64,000 bases of DNA. Origin: Lachnospiraceae bacterium (GTDB lineage: Bacteria; Bacillota; Clostridia; Lachnospirales; Lachnospiraceae). The position numbers and the translations under genes were made by a program. The DNA lies in NCBI GenBank assembly GCA_014239155.1, contig JAAZZQ010000022.1, positions 1 to 64,000 of the forward strand, written 5' to 3'. The notes under the pieces are model-generated. The model searched no databases, was not told the DNA's origin, and saw only the letters and a program-made list of their open reading frames with translations. This document shows, in pieces, positions 55,714-64,000 of this stretch (positions within the stretch are counted from its first letter, which is position 1; the number at the start of each line of letters is the position of its first letter).

Positions 55714-56618
55714 TATATACAGTGACATTTAACCCATCTCTGGATTATATTGTATCTATGGACCGTTTTGAGATGGGCAAAACCAACCGCACCACTGGGG
55801 AGCAAATGTTCCCCGGCGGCAAGGGAATTAATGTCTCTATTGTTTTGCGCAACTTAGGGATAAAAAATACAGCACTTGGCTTTACCGCGGGATTTACAGG
55901 GGACCAGATAGAGCGTGAGGTGCGAAAAGTGGGGCTGCTTACAGATTTTATCCATTTGGATAAGGGACTTTCCCGCATTAATGTCAAGTTGAAGGATTAT
56001 GATGGAACAGAGATAAATGGCATGGGACCAGAGATTGAACAGATTGATGTCAATGCGTTGTATGAAAAGTTAGATAGGCTAACGGCAGATGACGTGTTGG
56101 TATTGGCAGGCAGCATTCCAAACAGTTTGCCAGATTCCATTTACAGCGATATTCTTGCGCGGCTTCAGAAAAAAGGGGTTTTGTTTGTGGTGGATGCAAC
56201 AAAAGATTTGCTTTTAAATGTCCTGCAATATCGGCCATTTTTAATCAAGCCAAACAATTATGAGCTGGGGGAAATCTTTCAGGTGACATTGAACACAAGG
56301 GAGGAAGTTGTTCCCTATGCCAAAAAGCTTCAGGAAAAGGGTGCGCGGAATGTGTTGGTGTCTATGGCAGGACAGGGAGCAGTTCTTGTAGATGCATTGG
56401 GCGCAGTGCATATGCTTGCAGCACCAGAGGGAAGGCTTGTCAATGCAGTAGGCGCAGGAGATTCTATGGTTGCTGGATTTTTGGCGGGTTGGACAGAGAA
56501 AAAAGACTATGCATATGCATTTCGCATGGGAATCTCTGCCGGCAGTGCAAGCGCTTTCTCCGAGCTATTGGCGACGAGACAGGAAATAGAACAAATATTT
56601 GAAAGGCTTGAAAATTAA
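55710..56618 (+). CDS. fruK: 1-Phosphofructokinase (PfkB family)
   Basis: FruK turns fructose 1-phosphate into fructose 1,6-bisphosphate. The 302-residue protein has the PfkB start IYTVTFNPSLDYIV, PGGKGINVS near residue 35, and the C-terminal GAGDSMVAGFLAGW (catalytic Asp). FruK and tagatose-6-phosphate kinase are similar, but the context of a PTS and a 2-keto-forming dehydrogenase favours fructose 1-phosphate. No fructose transporter is encoded here. Confidence 0.88.
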   Translation: MIYTVTFNPSLDYIVSMDRFEMGKTNRTTGEQMFPGGKGINVSIVLRNLGIKNTALGFTAGFTGDQIEREVRKVGLLTDFIHLDKGLSRINVKLKDYDGTEINGMGPEIEQIDVNALYEKLDRLTADDVLVLAGSIPNSLPDSIYSDILARLQKKGVLFVVDATKDLLLNVLQYRPFLIKPNNYELGEIFQVTLNTREEVVPYAKKLQEKGARNVLVSMAGQGAVLVDALGAVHMLAAPEGRLVNAVGAGDSMVAGFLAGWTEKKDYAYAFRMGISAGSASAFSELLATRQEIEQIFERLEN

Positions 56619-56677
56619 TAAAACAAAAATTGTAGTACTACAGTGAATAAAATTAAAAATATAAGAAAGGAATCACT

Positions 56678-56935
56678 ATGAAAGAGTTTACATATGTCAT
56701 TACAGATAAAGAGGGGATTCATGCACGCCCAGCAGGCGAGTTGGTAAAATTAGCAAAGAGCTATGCATCGTCTGTATTCGTTATAAAAGAAGGAAAGAAA
56801 GCAGATGCAAAGAAAGTTTTTGGGCTTATGGGGCTTGGTGTCAAACAAGGCATGGAAATTACAGTGCAAGTGGAAGGCGAAGACGAGGATACGGCAGCAG
56901 TGGCTTTGGAGACATTCTTAAAAGAGAATCTATAG
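56678..56935 (+). CDS. HPr phosphocarrier lacking the regulatory serine
   Basis: HPr takes phosphate from enzyme I and passes it to the IIA domain. His15 is intact in GIHARPAGEL. The residue equivalent to Ser46, normally phosphorylated by HPr kinase, is Lys46 (DAKKVFGLMG). This copy should serve transport but not CcpA-dependent catabolite control. It lies between fruK and ptsI. An AGAAAGGA precedes the ATG. Confidence 0.92.
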   Translation: MKEFTYVITDKEGIHARPAGELVKLAKSYASSVFVIKEGKKADAKKVFGLMGLGVKQGMEITVQVEGEDEDTAAVALETFLKENL

Positions 56936-56944
56936 GAGAACTAT

Positions 56945-58579
56945 ATGGCAGAGGAATTTTTAGATAAAAAGTTTTCGGGCAAGACAGTATACAATGGCAT
57001 CACAATGGGCAAAGTGTTGGTTTTGCGCAAAGATCAGGAACAGATTAGAAGGATAAGAGTTGAGAATCCAGAACAGGAGACGAAACGGGTTCAGGATGCC
57101 GTTGATGTGTCAAAGCAGCAACTTTCCATGCTCTATAACAAGGCTGTAAAAGAAGTTGGCGAGTCCAGCGCTGCCATTTTTGAAGTCCATCAAATGATGC
57201 TTGAAGACGAGGACTATTTGGATGCCATTTATCATGTAATACGCACAGAGATGGTAAATGCAGAGTATGCAGTGGCAGTGACAGGGGACAATTTTGCTGG
57301 AATGTTCGCTGGAATGGATGACGAGTACATGCAGGCGCGCGCAGCAGATGTCAAGGATATTTCTGCGCGGCTGGTGCGCAATCTATCAGGGCAGAACAAC
57401 ATGGACTTTTCTACAATGGAACCCTCTATTATTGTGGCGGAGGATTTAAGCCCGAGTGAGACTGTGCAGATGGATAAAAAGAAAATATTAGCGTTTGTGA
57501 CAGTGCATGGTTCTACCAACTCGCACACAGCGATTCTTGCACGCATGATGAATATTCCGGCATTGATTGGTGTACCAATGGATTTGCGTGAGATTCAAAC
57601 AGGAATGACTGCGGTTGTAGATGGGGCAGCAGGTGAGGTGATTTTTGAGCCAACGGAATCTGAGTGTAGTAAGGCAGCGCAGAAAATTGCAGCGGAGCGG
57701 GAAAAATTACGCTTGTTACAAGAGCTAAAAGGAAAGAAAAATGAGACAAGCGATGGAAGGACCATCAATATTTATGCAAATATTGGCAGCGTTAGCGATG
57801 TCGGGTATGTGTTGGAAAACGATGCAGGTGGAATTGGACTTTTTCGCAGTGAATTTCTGTATCTAGGGCGCGATAATTTTCCGTCGGAGGAAGAGCAATT
57901 TCAAGCATATAAACAAGTTGTACAGACAATGGGACAGAAGAAGGTTATTATCAGAACGCTTGACATTGGCGCAGATAAACAGGCGGATTATTTTGCGCTT
58001 GGCAAGGAGGAGAATCCAGCGCTTGGATACAGAGCGATTCGCATTTGTCTAAAACAGCCTGAGATTTTTAAGACGCAGTTGCGCGCACTTTTGCGAGCAG
58101 CAGCTTACGGCAATCTTTCTATAATGTATCCAATGATTATTTCTGCTGAGGAAGTAAAGCAAATTGGTAGCATTGTTGAGGAAGTGGAAACAGAGTTAAA
58201 GCAAGCACAGATTCCCCATCGTAGACCAGAGCAGGGTATTATGATTGAAACGCCTGCGGCAGTGATGGTCAGCGATGAACTTGCTGTGTTGGTGGATTTT
58301 TTCAGCATTGGCACAAATGATTTGACACAGTACACGCTTGCAATTGACCGCCAAAACCAGCGGCTAGAGGATTTTTACAATCCGCATCACAAGGCGATCT
58401 TGCGCATGATACAGATGGTGGTGGACAATGCGCATAAATGTGGAAAATGGGTGGGAATTTGCGGTGAACTCGGCGCGGATACACAGCTTACAGAAACGTT
58501 TGTAAATATGGGCGTGGACGAATTATCTGTCGCGCCGCCTATGGTATTAAAAGTGCGGGAAAAAGTACGAGCGATCTAA
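56945..58579 (+). CDS. ptsI: PTS enzyme I
   Basis: Enzyme I autophosphorylates from phosphoenolpyruvate and passes phosphate to HPr. The 544-residue protein has the active histidine in GSTNSHTAILARMMN (His194), the PEP-site GGIGLFRSEFLYLGR near residue 295, and the C-terminal catalytic stretch GICGELGAD. It is slightly shorter than the usual 570. Its 3' end runs into a truncated copy of the GTAAC mobile element. Confidence 0.95.
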   Translation: MAEEFLDKKFSGKTVYNGITMGKVLVLRKDQEQIRRIRVENPEQETKRVQDAVDVSKQQLSMLYNKAVKEVGESSAAIFEVHQMMLEDEDYLDAIYHVIRTEMVNAEYAVAVTGDNFAGMFAGMDDEYMQARAADVKDISARLVRNLSGQNNMDFSTMEPSIIVAEDLSPSETVQMDKKKILAFVTVHGSTNSHTAILARMMNIPALIGVPMDLREIQTGMTAVVDGAAGEVIFEPTESECSKAAQKIAAEREKLRLLQELKGKKNETSDGRTINIYANIGSVSDVGYVLENDAGGIGLFRSEFLYLGRDNFPSEEEQFQAYKQVVQTMGQKKVIIRTLDIGADKQADYFALGKEENPALGYRAIRICLKQPEIFKTQLRALLRAAAYGNLSIMYPMIISAEEVKQIGSIVEEVETELKQAQIPHRRPEQGIMIETPAAVMVSDELAVLVDFFSIGTNDLTQYTLAIDRQNQRLEDFYNPHHKAILRMIQMVVDNAHKCGKWVGICGELGADTQLTETFVNMGVDELSVAPPMVLKVREKVRAI

Positions 58580-58685
58580 CGCATCAAGCCATATATAATC
58601 GCTTCGCGATGGGTTGATGCATGCTACCACTACGCAATTTTACAGGACTTTGCAGCGCAGTGCAAAGTCCTGTCTGAACTGTTAC
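58577..58685. mobile_element. MITE-like element, copy 4, truncated at its left end
   Basis: In reverse orientation this copy carries the element end GTAACAGTTCAG and the internal hairpins AGGACTTTG...CAAAGTCC and GCATCAAGCC...GGTTGATGC seen in copy 1. The other terminal repeat is missing; similarity stops at the ptsI stop codon. Right flank AAATAAAT has no left partner. Confidence 0.7.
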
Positions 58686-58819
58686 AAATAAATTATGCAA
58701 AAAATAGAGATTTTTTCAAGAAAGTCTTGATTTTTTTGCTGAGATATATTATTGTATAGAAAGTAAAAGAAATTAGGCACAAAGATTCAAATTTAAATCA
58801 TGATATCGTGAACGAAGGT

Positions 58820-58858
58820 GTTCCAAAAAAGAAGTATCTCTTTTTTTGGAACTTTTTT
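58820..58858 (+). terminator. Terminator in the ptsI-glnA gap
   Basis: GTTCCAAAAAAGA pairs with TCTTTTTTTGGAAC and is followed by TTTTTT. It is 240 bp after ptsI and may end either that operon or an unseen small RNA beginning near 58740. Confidence 0.6.
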
Positions 58859-58861
58859 ATG

Positions 58862-58915
58862 CACACGGGTGCCCAAATGAAATACGTCAGCAAGCTGACG
58901 GGCACCCGGCGCCTA
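58862..58915. repeat. Dispersed GTCAGC-GCTGAC repeat, copy b
   Basis: GGGTGCCC and GGGCACCC form an outer stem around GTCAGC/GCTGAC. It matches copy a at 19502-19555, with changes on both sides of the stem. Confidence 0.55.
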
Positions 58916-59003
58916 CTTGATCTTATATAGGCGAGCGTTATATTGCATAAAGTATATGCGCAACGGGAAGGTATTGTGAATAGTGGAAAGCGAGGAAATC
59001 AAT

Positions 59004-61115
59004 ATGAGCGAAGCGTTAAATGTGGAAAAAATTTTTGCTGAGAAAGTCTTTACCGTTGAAAAGATGAAGGAGAGACTTACTAGAAAGGTTTTTCTGGAAG
59101 TAAAGCGAGTTATGGAGTATGGCGGAGAGCTTTCTATGACAACAGCGGATGTTGTGGCGAAGGCAATGAAGGACTGGGCAGTGGAGAATGGCGCAACGCA
59201 CTATACACATTGGTTCCAGCCGCTTACAGGTATTACGGCGGAGAAGCATGATTCGTTTGTATCACACCCTGATACAGAGGGCAAGATGCTGATGGAATTT
59301 TCTGGAAAAGAGCTTATTAAAGGAGAGCCAGATGCCTCCTCATTTCCATCAGGCGGACTTCGTGCAACCTTTGAGGCGAGGGGATATACGGCGTGGGATA
59401 TCACTTCTCCAGCATTTTTAAAGGAGTCTGGTTGTGGTGTGATTCTCTGTATTCCAACGGCGTTCTGTTCTTATACAGGAGAAGCGCTCGACAAGAAAAC
59501 ACCACTTTTGCGTTCTATGGAGGCGTTGAGTGAACAGGCGCTTCGCATTGTGAAGTTATTTGGCAACGAAGGCGCAACAAAAGTTACTGCATCTGTAGGA
59601 CCAGAACAGGAGTATTTTTTGGTTGACAAGGATCTTTATTTACAGAGAAAGGATTTGATGTTTGCGGGGCGCACATTGTTTGGCGCACCAGCTCCAAAAG
59701 GGCAGGAGATGGAAGATCACTATTTTGGTGTAATTAAAGAACGTGTCGGTGCATATATGAAGGACTTGAATGAAGAGCTCTGGAAACTTGGCGTCACAGC
59801 CAAAACACAGCACAATGAAGTTGCTCCCGCGCAGCATGAATTGGCGCCAATCTATGAGACTGCAAATATTGCGGTTGATCACAATCAGCTTGTGATGGAG
59901 GCGATGAAAAGGGTTGCATACAAGCATGATTTGAGATGTCTGCTTCATGAGAAACCTTATGCAGGTGTGAATGGATCTGGTAAGCATAACAATTGGTCGA
60001 TTACAACAGATAATGGTGAAAATCTATTAGATCCGGGTGATACACCCAATAAAAATATTCAGTTTTTATTGGTGCTTGCTTGTATTTTGCGGGCAGTAGA
60101 TCGTCATGGTGATTTGCTGCGTCAGTCGGCAGCTGATGTGGGAAATGACCATAGACTTGGCGCAAATGAAGCACCGCCAGCAATTATTTCAGTTTTTCTT
60201 GGCGACCAGCTTGAAGATGTGGTGCGTCAGCTTGTCGAGACAGGAGATGCAGCAAAAGTAAAACAGGGTGGAAAGTTAGAAACGGGTGTATCTACACTTC
60301 CTGATTTTGAGAAGGATGCGACGGACAGAAACAGGACTTCACCATTTGCGTTTACAGGCAATAAGTTTGAGTTTCGTATGGTTGGATCAGCGGACTCTAT
60401 CGCAAGTCCCAATACTACATTGAATGCAATTGTAGCAGAGGCATTTTGTGAGACAGCTGACCGTTTAGAGAAAGCAAAGGATTTTGACCTTGAAGTACAT
60501 GATATTATCAAAGAATATATGACAGCACATCAGCGTATTATTTTTAATGGTGACGGATATTCTGATGAATGGGTTGCGGAGGCAGAGCGGCGTGGACTTC
60601 CAAATATTAAATCTATGATTGAGGCGGCCTCCACCATCACAACAGATAAGGCCGTTGCATTATTTGAAAAATTTGGTATTTTTACAAGAGTGGAGCTGGA
60701 ATCACGTGAGGAGATTATCTATGAGACATACGCCAAGACAATTAATATTGAGGCGCTCACAATGATTGATATGGCAGGGAAAGATATTATTCCAGCGGTT
60801 GCTTCTTATGCGGGAAGTCTTGCAAGCACAGTGATTGCAGTAAAGGAGGCTGGCGCTTCAGCGCAGGCACAGACGGAGATGCTTATAGAAGTGGATCGTC
60901 TTTTAGCAGAGGCGAAAAAGGCATTGAATACCTTAAAGGAAGTGGAGGCAAAGGCATCTGTCATATCCGATGCAAAGGAACGGGCATTTTATTATAAGGA
61001 TACGGTTAAGGAGGCAATGGAGGCACTTCGCGCACCGATTGATCAGCTTGAGATGATTGTAGATAGTACGATTTGGCCAATTCCTACATATGGAGAGTTA
61101 ATGTTTGAGGTATAA
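59004..61115 (+). CDS. glnN: Glutamine synthetase type III
   Basis: GSIII makes glutamine from glutamate and ammonia; it is the large (about 700-residue) dodecameric form found in Bacteroidetes and Clostridia. The sequence has [40 protein letters not shown], and the catalytic-domain motifs [15 protein letters not shown] and GSGKHNNWS. The ATG at 59004 has GAGGAA 8 bp upstream; a GTG at 58983 is possible. It is a single-gene unit. Confidence 0.95.
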   Translation: MSEALNVEKIFAEKVFTVEKMKERLTRKVFLEVKRVMEYGGELSMTTADVVAKAMKDWAVENGATHYTHWFQPLTGITAEKHDSFVSHPDTEGKMLMEFSGKELIKGEPDASSFPSGGLRATFEARGYTAWDITSPAFLKESGCGVILCIPTAFCSYTGEALDKKTPLLRSMEALSEQALRIVKLFGNEGATKVTASVGPEQEYFLVDKDLYLQRKDLMFAGRTLFGAPAPKGQEMEDHYFGVIKERVGAYMKDLNEELWKLGVTAKTQHNEVAPAQHELAPIYETANIAVDHNQLVMEAMKRVAYKHDLRCLLHEKPYAGVNGSGKHNNWSITTDNGENLLDPGDTPNKNIQFLLVLACILRAVDRHGDLLRQSAADVGNDHRLGANEAPPAIISVFLGDQLEDVVRQLVETGDAAKVKQGGKLETGVSTLPDFEKDATDRNRTSPFAFTGNKFEFRMVGSADSIASPNTTLNAIVAEAFCETADRLEKAKDFDLEVHDIIKEYMTAHQRIIFNGDGYSDEWVAEAERRGLPNIKSMIEAASTITTDKAVALFEKFGIFTRVELESREEIIYETYAKTINIEALTMIDMAGKDIIPAVASYAGSLASTVIAVKEAGASAQAQTEMLIEVDRLLAEAKKALNTLKEVEAKASVISDAKERAFYYKDTVKEAMEALRAPIDQLEMIVDSTIWPIPTYGELMFEV

Positions 61116-61118
61116 GAA

Positions 61119-61154
61119 AAATGAGCAGGGGAAAGTTATTTCTCCTGCTCATTT
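61119..61154. terminator. Bidirectional terminator between glnN and the chemoreceptor
   Basis: AAATGAGCAGG and CCTGCTCATTT pair with inner GAAA/TTTC, leaving a short loop, between two converging genes. Confidence 0.75.
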
Positions 61155-61180
61155 GTGTGGAAGGGGGATTTCCAACACAT

Positions 61181-62887
61181 CTAAGAGGTATGAAATACAT
61201 CAACGCTTGCTGTCATTTCTTTTGACAATGAATTAAGAAACTTTGTTTTTTCAGAAATGTCTCCTAATTCTTGATAAATATTTTCAATAGATGCCATCAC
61301 CTCCTCAATACTTGCGGAATTTTGTTCAGAGTGTGAGGCAGAGTCTTGCACAACAGTCATCGTTTCAATTCGGATATCTTCTAAGAGTTTAGAATTTTCC
61401 ATAATATTGTCCATGTCAGATGCGGACTGATCAATATGATTACAGACATTACGAAAGATTTCACTTGCCTTTTGAATGTTCTGCTCTTGTCTTTCTATAA
61501 TGTTTTGGACTTCTTTTACACGCTCCAAGGTGTGTGCAGAATTGGTATTTAAGTTTGTAATCATTTTCTGGATTTCACCTGCAGCGCGGTTGGACTGCTC
61601 TGAAAGTTGCTGTATCTCTGAGGCAACGACAGAAAATCCCCTGCCATGTTCCCCTGCGCGTGCCGCTTCAATACTTGCGTTTAAGGAAAGCAAGTTTGTC
61701 TGGGAAGCAATTGCAGTAATCAGTTCCGTTGTTGAGCTAATCTTTGCGACAGATTCATTTGTTAGGCTAGTTTGCCGTGACAGAAAGGAAATAGATTCTT
61801 TTACATCATGCATTACGTCGTTTAAGTGCGCAACTTGTTCTAATGCGCCAACAGCGTCAGTTTTCATTGTTCCAGAAAGTTTATGTAACTCTGTGATTTG
61901 CGTGGTGTTATCCACAATCATCTCTCCCATAGAAGTTACATTGCTGTTTGCTTGATTTGCGTCTTCTGTTTGGGCTGTACAACTGACACCCATTTCCTGT
62001 GCAGCGTTGTTCACTTCTCGCATAACCTGATACACATTGTCAGAGATATGTTCAATTTGGTTTGTTTCTACGCTAAGCGCTTCGCTTTTTGCGCGAATAT
62101 TTAGAACAATAGTGCGCAGTGCGTCAGTTAAATTGACAATGTTTTTTGCTAAGTCGCCGATTTCATCTTTGCGTTTTAATAAATTTGGATGAACTTCAAC
62201 CTGCAATATACCATTTGAAATGCTGTCGAGAAGTTCCATATTTCTTTTTAGGGCAGATACAATGCGGCTGACCAAAAGATAGGCAATAATCGTTACAAAA
62301 AGGAGCATACACAGGATAATAATTAAAAACTGGGACCTAATTTTGTTAATAATCATAGAGACCGTTTTTTGTGGTGTGCCAAGAAAAATCATACCCACAA
62401 TTTCACTGGAATTTTCCTGATAAATCGGTGTGTAGGATACAATGTATTTTTGTCCAAGGATTTCAATGTTTCTGTCCTGATAGATTTCGCCATTTTTGAG
62501 CACATGCTCTACCACTTCTGCGGAAGCACGGGTATTGGTTTGCCGGTCGCCATGTTCGTTGACAATGGATGTGAGGATTCTGGTATCTCCCCAAAAGATA
62601 GTGACATCAATTCCAGTGCTTTCCTTGATGTGATCCACAATGTTGACTGCCTGTGAAATGTTTAGCGTGTCGCCTTTCCAGAGCATTCCATTCTCGTCTA
62701 TGTGATATGCTCCACTGTTTCCTTCTTCAAAAATATTGCGCACAGCAAGTGTTGTTGCCTGCATTCCAATGTATGCTTCGTCGTAGATTCCATTTGCAAT
62801 GCGGTCGGCTGCGACAAGGAACATGGTAATGCCCAGCACAAGAACTGGAACAAGTGATAGCGCAAATATTTTTCCTTTTAATTTCAT
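61181..62887 (-). CDS. Methyl-accepting chemotaxis protein
   Basis: A 568-residue transmembrane receptor. It has a first membrane helix (about 7-27), an extracellular Cache-type sensor (about 30-190, with [20 protein letters not shown]), a second helix near 200, a HAMP domain, and the signalling domain with the highly conserved tip [20 protein letters not shown]. The ligand is unknown. No che genes are nearby. It faces the glutamine synthetase gene. Confidence 0.93.
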   Translation of the reverse strand: MKLKGKIFALSLVPVLVLGITMFLVAADRIANGIYDEAYIGMQATTLAVRNIFEEGNSGAYHIDENGMLWKGDTLNISQAVNIVDHIKESTGIDVTIFWGDTRILTSIVNEHGDRQTNTRASAEVVEHVLKNGEIYQDRNIEILGQKYIVSYTPIYQENSSEIVGMIFLGTPQKTVSMIINKIRSQFLIIILCMLLFVTIIAYLLVSRIVSALKRNMELLDSISNGILQVEVHPNLLKRKDEIGDLAKNIVNLTDALRTIVLNIRAKSEALSVETNQIEHISDNVYQVMREVNNAAQEMGVSCTAQTEDANQANSNVTSMGEMIVDNTTQITELHKLSGTMKTDAVGALEQVAHLNDVMHDVKESISFLSRQTSLTNESVAKISSTTELITAIASQTNLLSLNASIEAARAGEHGRGFSVVASEIQQLSEQSNRAAGEIQKMITNLNTNSAHTLERVKEVQNIIERQEQNIQKASEIFRNVCNHIDQSASDMDNIMENSKLLEDIRIETMTVVQDSASHSEQNSASIEEVMASIENIYQELGDISEKTKFLNSLSKEMTASVDVFHTS

Positions 62888-63247
62888 AATATAATGTCCT
62901 CCAAGAGCTGAAACGGTCCTAAATGTAGGATAATTTCAATAGTTGTATAATTGTTACAGTTCAGTCTAGGACTTTGCATTTACTGCAAAGTTCGTAAAAC
63001 AGTGTTACATATAATCACTTTATTTCTTATTATACTATTGCTTTTTAAAATACAACAAGTGTCGATTCTTCGCAAAAAGGGTTCTTTTTTCGCAACTTGC
63101 ACATAAAAGTGCAGCTTACCAGTTAAAAAAAGCAACTTACTGCAAAATCAATGCAAAGGATTGCCTCTTTTTGTATGATAAAGAGGTGTGAAAGATAAAG
63201 TTGTGTATCTGGCAGGCATGGCGTATTGGAGAGAAGGAGGCAACTAA
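62888..63247. other. Gap holding mobile element copy 5
   Basis: This gap of 360 bp between divergent genes contains a short element copy (62953-63008). The rest is AT-rich with several AAAGTG and TTGCA segments. I see no gene or clear promoter pair. Confidence 0.5.
62953..63008. mobile_element. MITE-like element, copy 5 (56 bp)
   Basis: GTTACAGTTCAGTCTAGGAC opens this short copy and CAGTGTTAC closes it, with the inner hairpin ACTTTGC...GCAAAG. The flanks GTATAATT and ATATAATC share TATAAT (6 of 8), fitting a decayed 8-bp duplication. Confidence 0.65.
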
Positions 63248-64000
63248 ATGGAACCAGTGATTCAAGTAAAAGATTTAAAAAAATATTTTGGTGATGTAAA
63301 AGCGGTGGATGGTATCAGCTTTCAGGTGGAACAAGGCGAATTGTTTGGATTTTTGGGGATTAACGGCGCAGGGAAATCCACAACCATCAACATGCTCTGC
63401 ACACTGTATCCGCCAACGGCGGGAGAAATTAAAATCTGTAGTTTTTTGGCGGGAAGAGACGACGAGGAGATTCGAAAACGAATTGGGGTAGTCTATCAAA
63501 ATAATTGCTTAGACGACAAACTTACTGTCAAGGAGAATTTGCTGCTTCGGGGAAGTTTGTATGAGAAGAATAGACGAAAATTGACGGCAAATATTGAAAG
63601 AATTTGCAGTGTCTTGGATTTGGAAGACGTATATAACAGAAGATTTGCCAAGTTGTCCGGCGGGCAGAAAAGACGGTGCGAGATTGCGCGAGCACTGATA
63701 AATGCACCACAAATTATGTTTTTAGATGAACCGACAACAGGGCTTGATCCCGCTACCAGAAAAAAGGTATGGGAGTCGTTGGAGAAATTACGGCAAGAGG
63801 AACATATGACAATTTTCCTGACAACACATTATATGGAGGAGGCAGCGCGAGCGTCACATATTGCCATTATGGATGCGGGGCACTTAAAGGAGTACGGGAC
63901 CCCTTTTTCATTAAAGGAAAAATATGCGAAGGATAAGCTTAAATTGTATTCCAGTTCGTCAGAGTTAAAAGAACAGCTTGATAGATTGCAGATAGTTTAT
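63248..64000 (+). CDS. ABC transporter ATP-binding protein, incomplete at window edge
   Basis: The frame is open to the last base, so 251 residues are seen and no stop. Walker A is GINGAGKST near residue 36, the signature LSGGQKRR near 137, Walker [14 protein letters not shown] near 156, and the H-loop TTHYMEEA near 190. This form is typical of drug or antibiotic exporters (DrrA/CcmA type). The permease gene is expected just past the window edge. GGAGG lies 8 bp before the ATG. Confidence 0.93.
   Translation, partial: MEPVIQVKDLKKYFGDVKAVDGISFQVEQGELFGFLGINGAGKSTTINMLCTLYPPTAGEIKICSFLAGRDDEEIRKRIGVVYQNNCLDDKLTVKENLLLRGSLYEKNRRKLTANIERICSVLDLEDVYNRRFAKLSGGQKRRCEIARALINAPQIMFLDEPTTGLDPATRKKVWESLEKLRQEEHMTIFLTTHYMEEAARASHIAIMDAGHLKEYGTPFSLKEKYAKDKLKLYSSSSELKEQLDRLQIVY

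Overview
The window looks like chromosomal DNA of a low-GC Gram-positive anaerobe of the Clostridia, most likely a Lachnospiraceae-type gut bacterium. Reasons: strong AGGAGG-type ribosome sites, an hrcA-grpE-dnaK-dnaJ operon under a CIRCE operator, an ireB-ruvX-DUF1292-RNase J block, a type III glutamine synthetase, QueH, and 2-hydroxyacyl-CoA dehydratase-type proteins. Nearly all genes are on the + strand. No tRNA, rRNA or CRISPR array was recognised. The last gene, an ABC ATPase, runs off the right edge.

Layout. 1-4550: a surface-polymer O-acetylation operon (MBOAT, DUF3048, a lipoprotein, a DHHW/AlgJ-like protein). Its first gene has lost its start next to an array of hairpins. 4600-9450: carAB, surrounded and partly invaded by small transposon-like repeats. 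9476-11907: queH and argS. 12200-17710: an unusual cluster with a CooC-like ATPase, two 2-hydroxyacyl-CoA dehydratase-like subunits, their activase, a small membrane protein and a short relative of the acetyl-CoA synthase subunit CdhC. 17830-24692: a coiled-coil protein, a cytidylate-kinase-like protein and the heat-shock operon. 25136-28176: a VIT/VWA surface protein followed by an exosortase. 28266-29226: an FMN riboswitch and a riboflavin transporter. 29440-38845: accessory DNA with a HAD hydrolase, an SdpI-like protein, an HTH/FliG-like regulator, a broken Rpn-type gene, and a type I restriction-modification locus holding an apparent type I toxin-antitoxin unit. 38913-45852: prmA, a nucleoside phosphorylase, rsmE, nifS-thiI, an HPr-like gene and mtaB. 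46241-51380: ireB, ruvX, DUF1292, RNase J, a minimal MltG-like protein, an O-methyltransferase and a U32 peptidase-like protein. 51551-58579: a mannitol-type PTS operon with regulator, IICBA transporter, dehydrogenase, 1-phosphofructokinase, HPr and enzyme I. 59004-62887: glutamine synthetase and a chemoreceptor.

Four points stand out. (1) The CooC/dehydratase/activase/mini-CdhC cluster looks like an undescribed metalloenzyme system. (2) A one-substrate exosortase pair sits in a Gram-positive genome. (3) The PTS operon has no mtlD but has a sorbose-1-phosphate-reductase-like dehydrogenase and FruK, which suggests mannitol breakdown through fructose 1-phosphate. (4) Small elements with GTAAC ends and 8-bp target duplications, resembling IS66-type MITEs, recur in the window; one supplies the stop codon of carB.
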